Shown piece by piece: positions 62,810-64,000 of a stretch of DNA of 64,000 nt. Where the stretch lies: assembly GCA_902470805.1 (NCBI GenBank), contig CABRHX010000004.1:1-64000 (forward strand), written 5' to 3'. The stretch comes from an uncultured Collinsella sp. Its GTDB lineage: Bacteria; Actinomycetota; Coriobacteriia; Coriobacteriales; Coriobacteriaceae. The position numbers and the translations under genes were made by a program. The notes under the pieces are model-generated. The model saw only the letters and a list, made by a program, of their open reading frames with translations, searched no databases and was not told the origin of the DNA. Within the stretch, counting starts at the first letter, position 1. Each line of letters begins with the position of its first letter.

Positions 62810-64000
62810 TTACTCAGTCGTCGACGAATCGTCGGTCGAACTCTTGGTGACACCCTTCAGACTCACGTTATAGGGTACGTCTTTGGGCATGGGGTTGACG
62901 GTGATGTCGGCATCCTTCTTGTACTGCTCCAGCCACTCGCTGTACGCGGTGCTGGCCGCTTGCGTCTTCACCACGTTGGAGACGTACTTTTTGATGTCCT
63001 TGGGCACCTGGTTGATGTCATCAACCTGATTATCGACATGGAAGTAGTCGGTGCACTTGATGATGTGGTAGCCATAGGTCGACTCGACGACTTCGCTCAC
63101 GTCGCCCTTGTTGAGTCCCTCGAGCGCCGTCTGGTAGCTGTCGACAAAGGTGGTGAGCTTATCCCAGCCCACATCGCCCTTCTTCTCCTTGGAACCGGTG
63201 TCCTCGGAGTACTGCTCAACGGCGTCCTCAAAGCTCAGCTCACCGGAGTTGATCTTGTCCAGGCACTCCTGCGCCTTGGCCTTGGCGGCAGCCTTGTCCT
63301 CGTCGGAAGCGTCGGAATCAACCTTGATCAGGATGTTCGACGAGCGGCGGGCGTCGTTGTAGCTGGACAGATTTTCGTTGATGTAATCGACAATCTCGCT
63401 GTCCTTGGGCTTGCTCGTGGGCGCGACGGCATCCTTGAGTTTCTGTTGCGCCAGACTCTCCTTGAGCGAGTCCTTGTAGGTGTCCTCGGTATAGCCGTAG
63501 GTCTTGAGGGTCTTCTTAAAGGCCTTGGCTCCGCCCGCGCTCTTGCACGCGTCCTTCCAAGCCTTCTCGACCTCCTCGTCCGACACCGTCACGCCGTTCT
63601 CCTTCTGTGCCTGTTGAAGCAGAATCTGCTGCGTGTAGGAGTCGATGAGTTGCTTGCGGTACTTCTTGGGCGTGAGGTCGTTGTCAACCAGATACTGCGC
63701 CCAATCCTCATCCTTGGTGTAGCCGTAGGACGTGCGCATGCTCATGATCTGCTTGGTCACGGTGTCCTCGGTAAGGTTGGTGCCGTTGATAGTGGCAGCA
63801 ACACCGCCGGTCAGCTTGTAGCTCGAGGTGTCCTCAGCCTGCGACATAAGGCCGGAGCACGCCATCGCCGAGACGGAAAGCAGCATCGCCAGCACGCCGA
63901 TGACCACCAGAACGATCTTGACGGTCTTAGACACGTACGTCTTGCGCTGCTTCTTGCGAGAGCTGGAGGCAGCGCGGGCCTGCTGCTCGGGCGTCGGCGC
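62810..64000 (-). CDS. PrsA/SurA-type peptidyl-prolyl isomerase foldase (5' end outside window)
   Basis: At least 396 residues visible. A basic cytoplasmic stretch (SSSRKKQRKTY) precedes a membrane anchor (VLVVIGVLAMLLSVSAMACSG, partial; the Cys could be lipidated), a SurA_N-like helical domain and a parvulin domain (about 215-310; residues like AEQYSEDTGSKEKKGDVGW, DVSEVVESTYGYHIIK). It helps extracellular proteins fold. The frame is open to the right edge with no stop, so the true start is beyond 64000; GTG 63934 is a possible internal start. The C-terminus is Ser/Thr/Asp-rich. Confidence 0.88.
   Translation of the reverse strand, partial: APTPEQQARAASSSRKKQRKTYVSKTVKIVLVVIGVLAMLLSVSAMACSGLMSQAEDTSSYKLTGGVAATINGTNLTEDTVTKQIMSMRTSYGYTKDEDWAQYLVDNDLTPKKYRKQLIDSYTQQILLQQAQKENGVTVSDEEVEKAWKDACKSAGGAKAFKKTLKTYGYTEDTYKDSLKESLAQQKLKDAVAPTSKPKDSEIVDYINENLSSYNDARRSSNILIKVDSDASDEDKAAAKAKAQECLDKINSGELSFEDAVEQYSEDTGSKEKKGDVGWDKLTTFVDSYQTALEGLNKGDVSEVVESTYGYHIIKCTDYFHVDNQVDDINQVPKDIKKYVSNVVKTQAASTAYSEWLEQYKKDADITVNPMPKDVPYNVSLKGVTKSSTDDSSTTE

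Overview
The window looks like the chromosome of a high-GC anaerobic actinobacterium of the class Coriobacteriia, most likely Collinsella or a close relative. I infer this from gene content and style and have not searched a database. The pointers are an Ech-type energy-converting [NiFe] hydrogenase, an NfnAB ferredoxin:NADP+ transhydrogenase, an Nramp-related magnesium transporter of the kind studied in Eggerthella lenta, a membrane protein carrying a LuxR-type helix-turn-helix, an LPXTG-anchored giant pilin-like protein, and codons strongly biased to G/C in the third position.

Layout. 0-3.5 kb: magnesium block (NRMT-type Nramp, and a PRC-MgtE_N-CBS membrane protein). 3.5-11.9 kb: envelope and housekeeping genes (a deacetylase-fold protein that has lost its metal ligands, PRC-barrel and YtxH proteins, a stand-alone cyanophycin-synthetase-like N domain, CorC-family and hemolysin III proteins, an alpha/beta hydrolase, a DUF362 ferredoxin). 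12-19 kb: two ABC systems (FtsX/LolD type and ABC-2 type), with a divergent NarL-type two-component system at 19.3-21.1 kb. 21.3-27.7 kb: a 2110-residue surface protein with a VWA domain and ten FctA-like repeats. 28.4-34.0 kb: the Ech hydrogenase operon, in which EchA and EchB are one protein. 34.3-40.1 kb: an orphan transposase-like HTH protein, an old-yellow-enzyme oxidoreductase, an unusual inverted-repeat array, initiator tRNA, coaX and a palindrome-bracketed AAA ATPase. 40.4-48.0 kb: a degenerate biotin-ligase-like protein, a folP-folK fusion, a sirtuin, exonuclease III and an ECF vitamin transporter. 48.2-54.3 kb: glmU, prs, pth and nfnAB on the plus strand. 54.4-64 kb: a second inverted-repeat array, a surface-protein gene broken by an in-frame TGA, the membrane LuxR regulator, a cytidylate-kinase-like protein, an amino-acid ABC importer, a YqeY protein and the 3' part of a PrsA-like foldase.

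How the genes fit together. Ech and NfnAB both use ferredoxin, so this part of the chromosome carries much of the machinery linking reduced ferredoxin to H2 evolution, ion pumping and NADPH. The magnesium pair probably works as one uptake and sensing unit. The two-component system sits head to head with the ABC-2 exporter and probably controls it.

The most unusual content is non-coding. The intergenic regions hold at least six families of palindromic repeats. The most striking are two arrays (37.3 kb and 54.4 kb) in which 15-bp arms alternate in orientation at a strict 40-bp pitch with variable 25-26 nt spacers. There is also a widely dispersed group of hairpins whose stems differ but which share a GGGACAG / CTGTCCC core. 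I found no CRISPR array, rRNA, prophage or complete insertion sequence.
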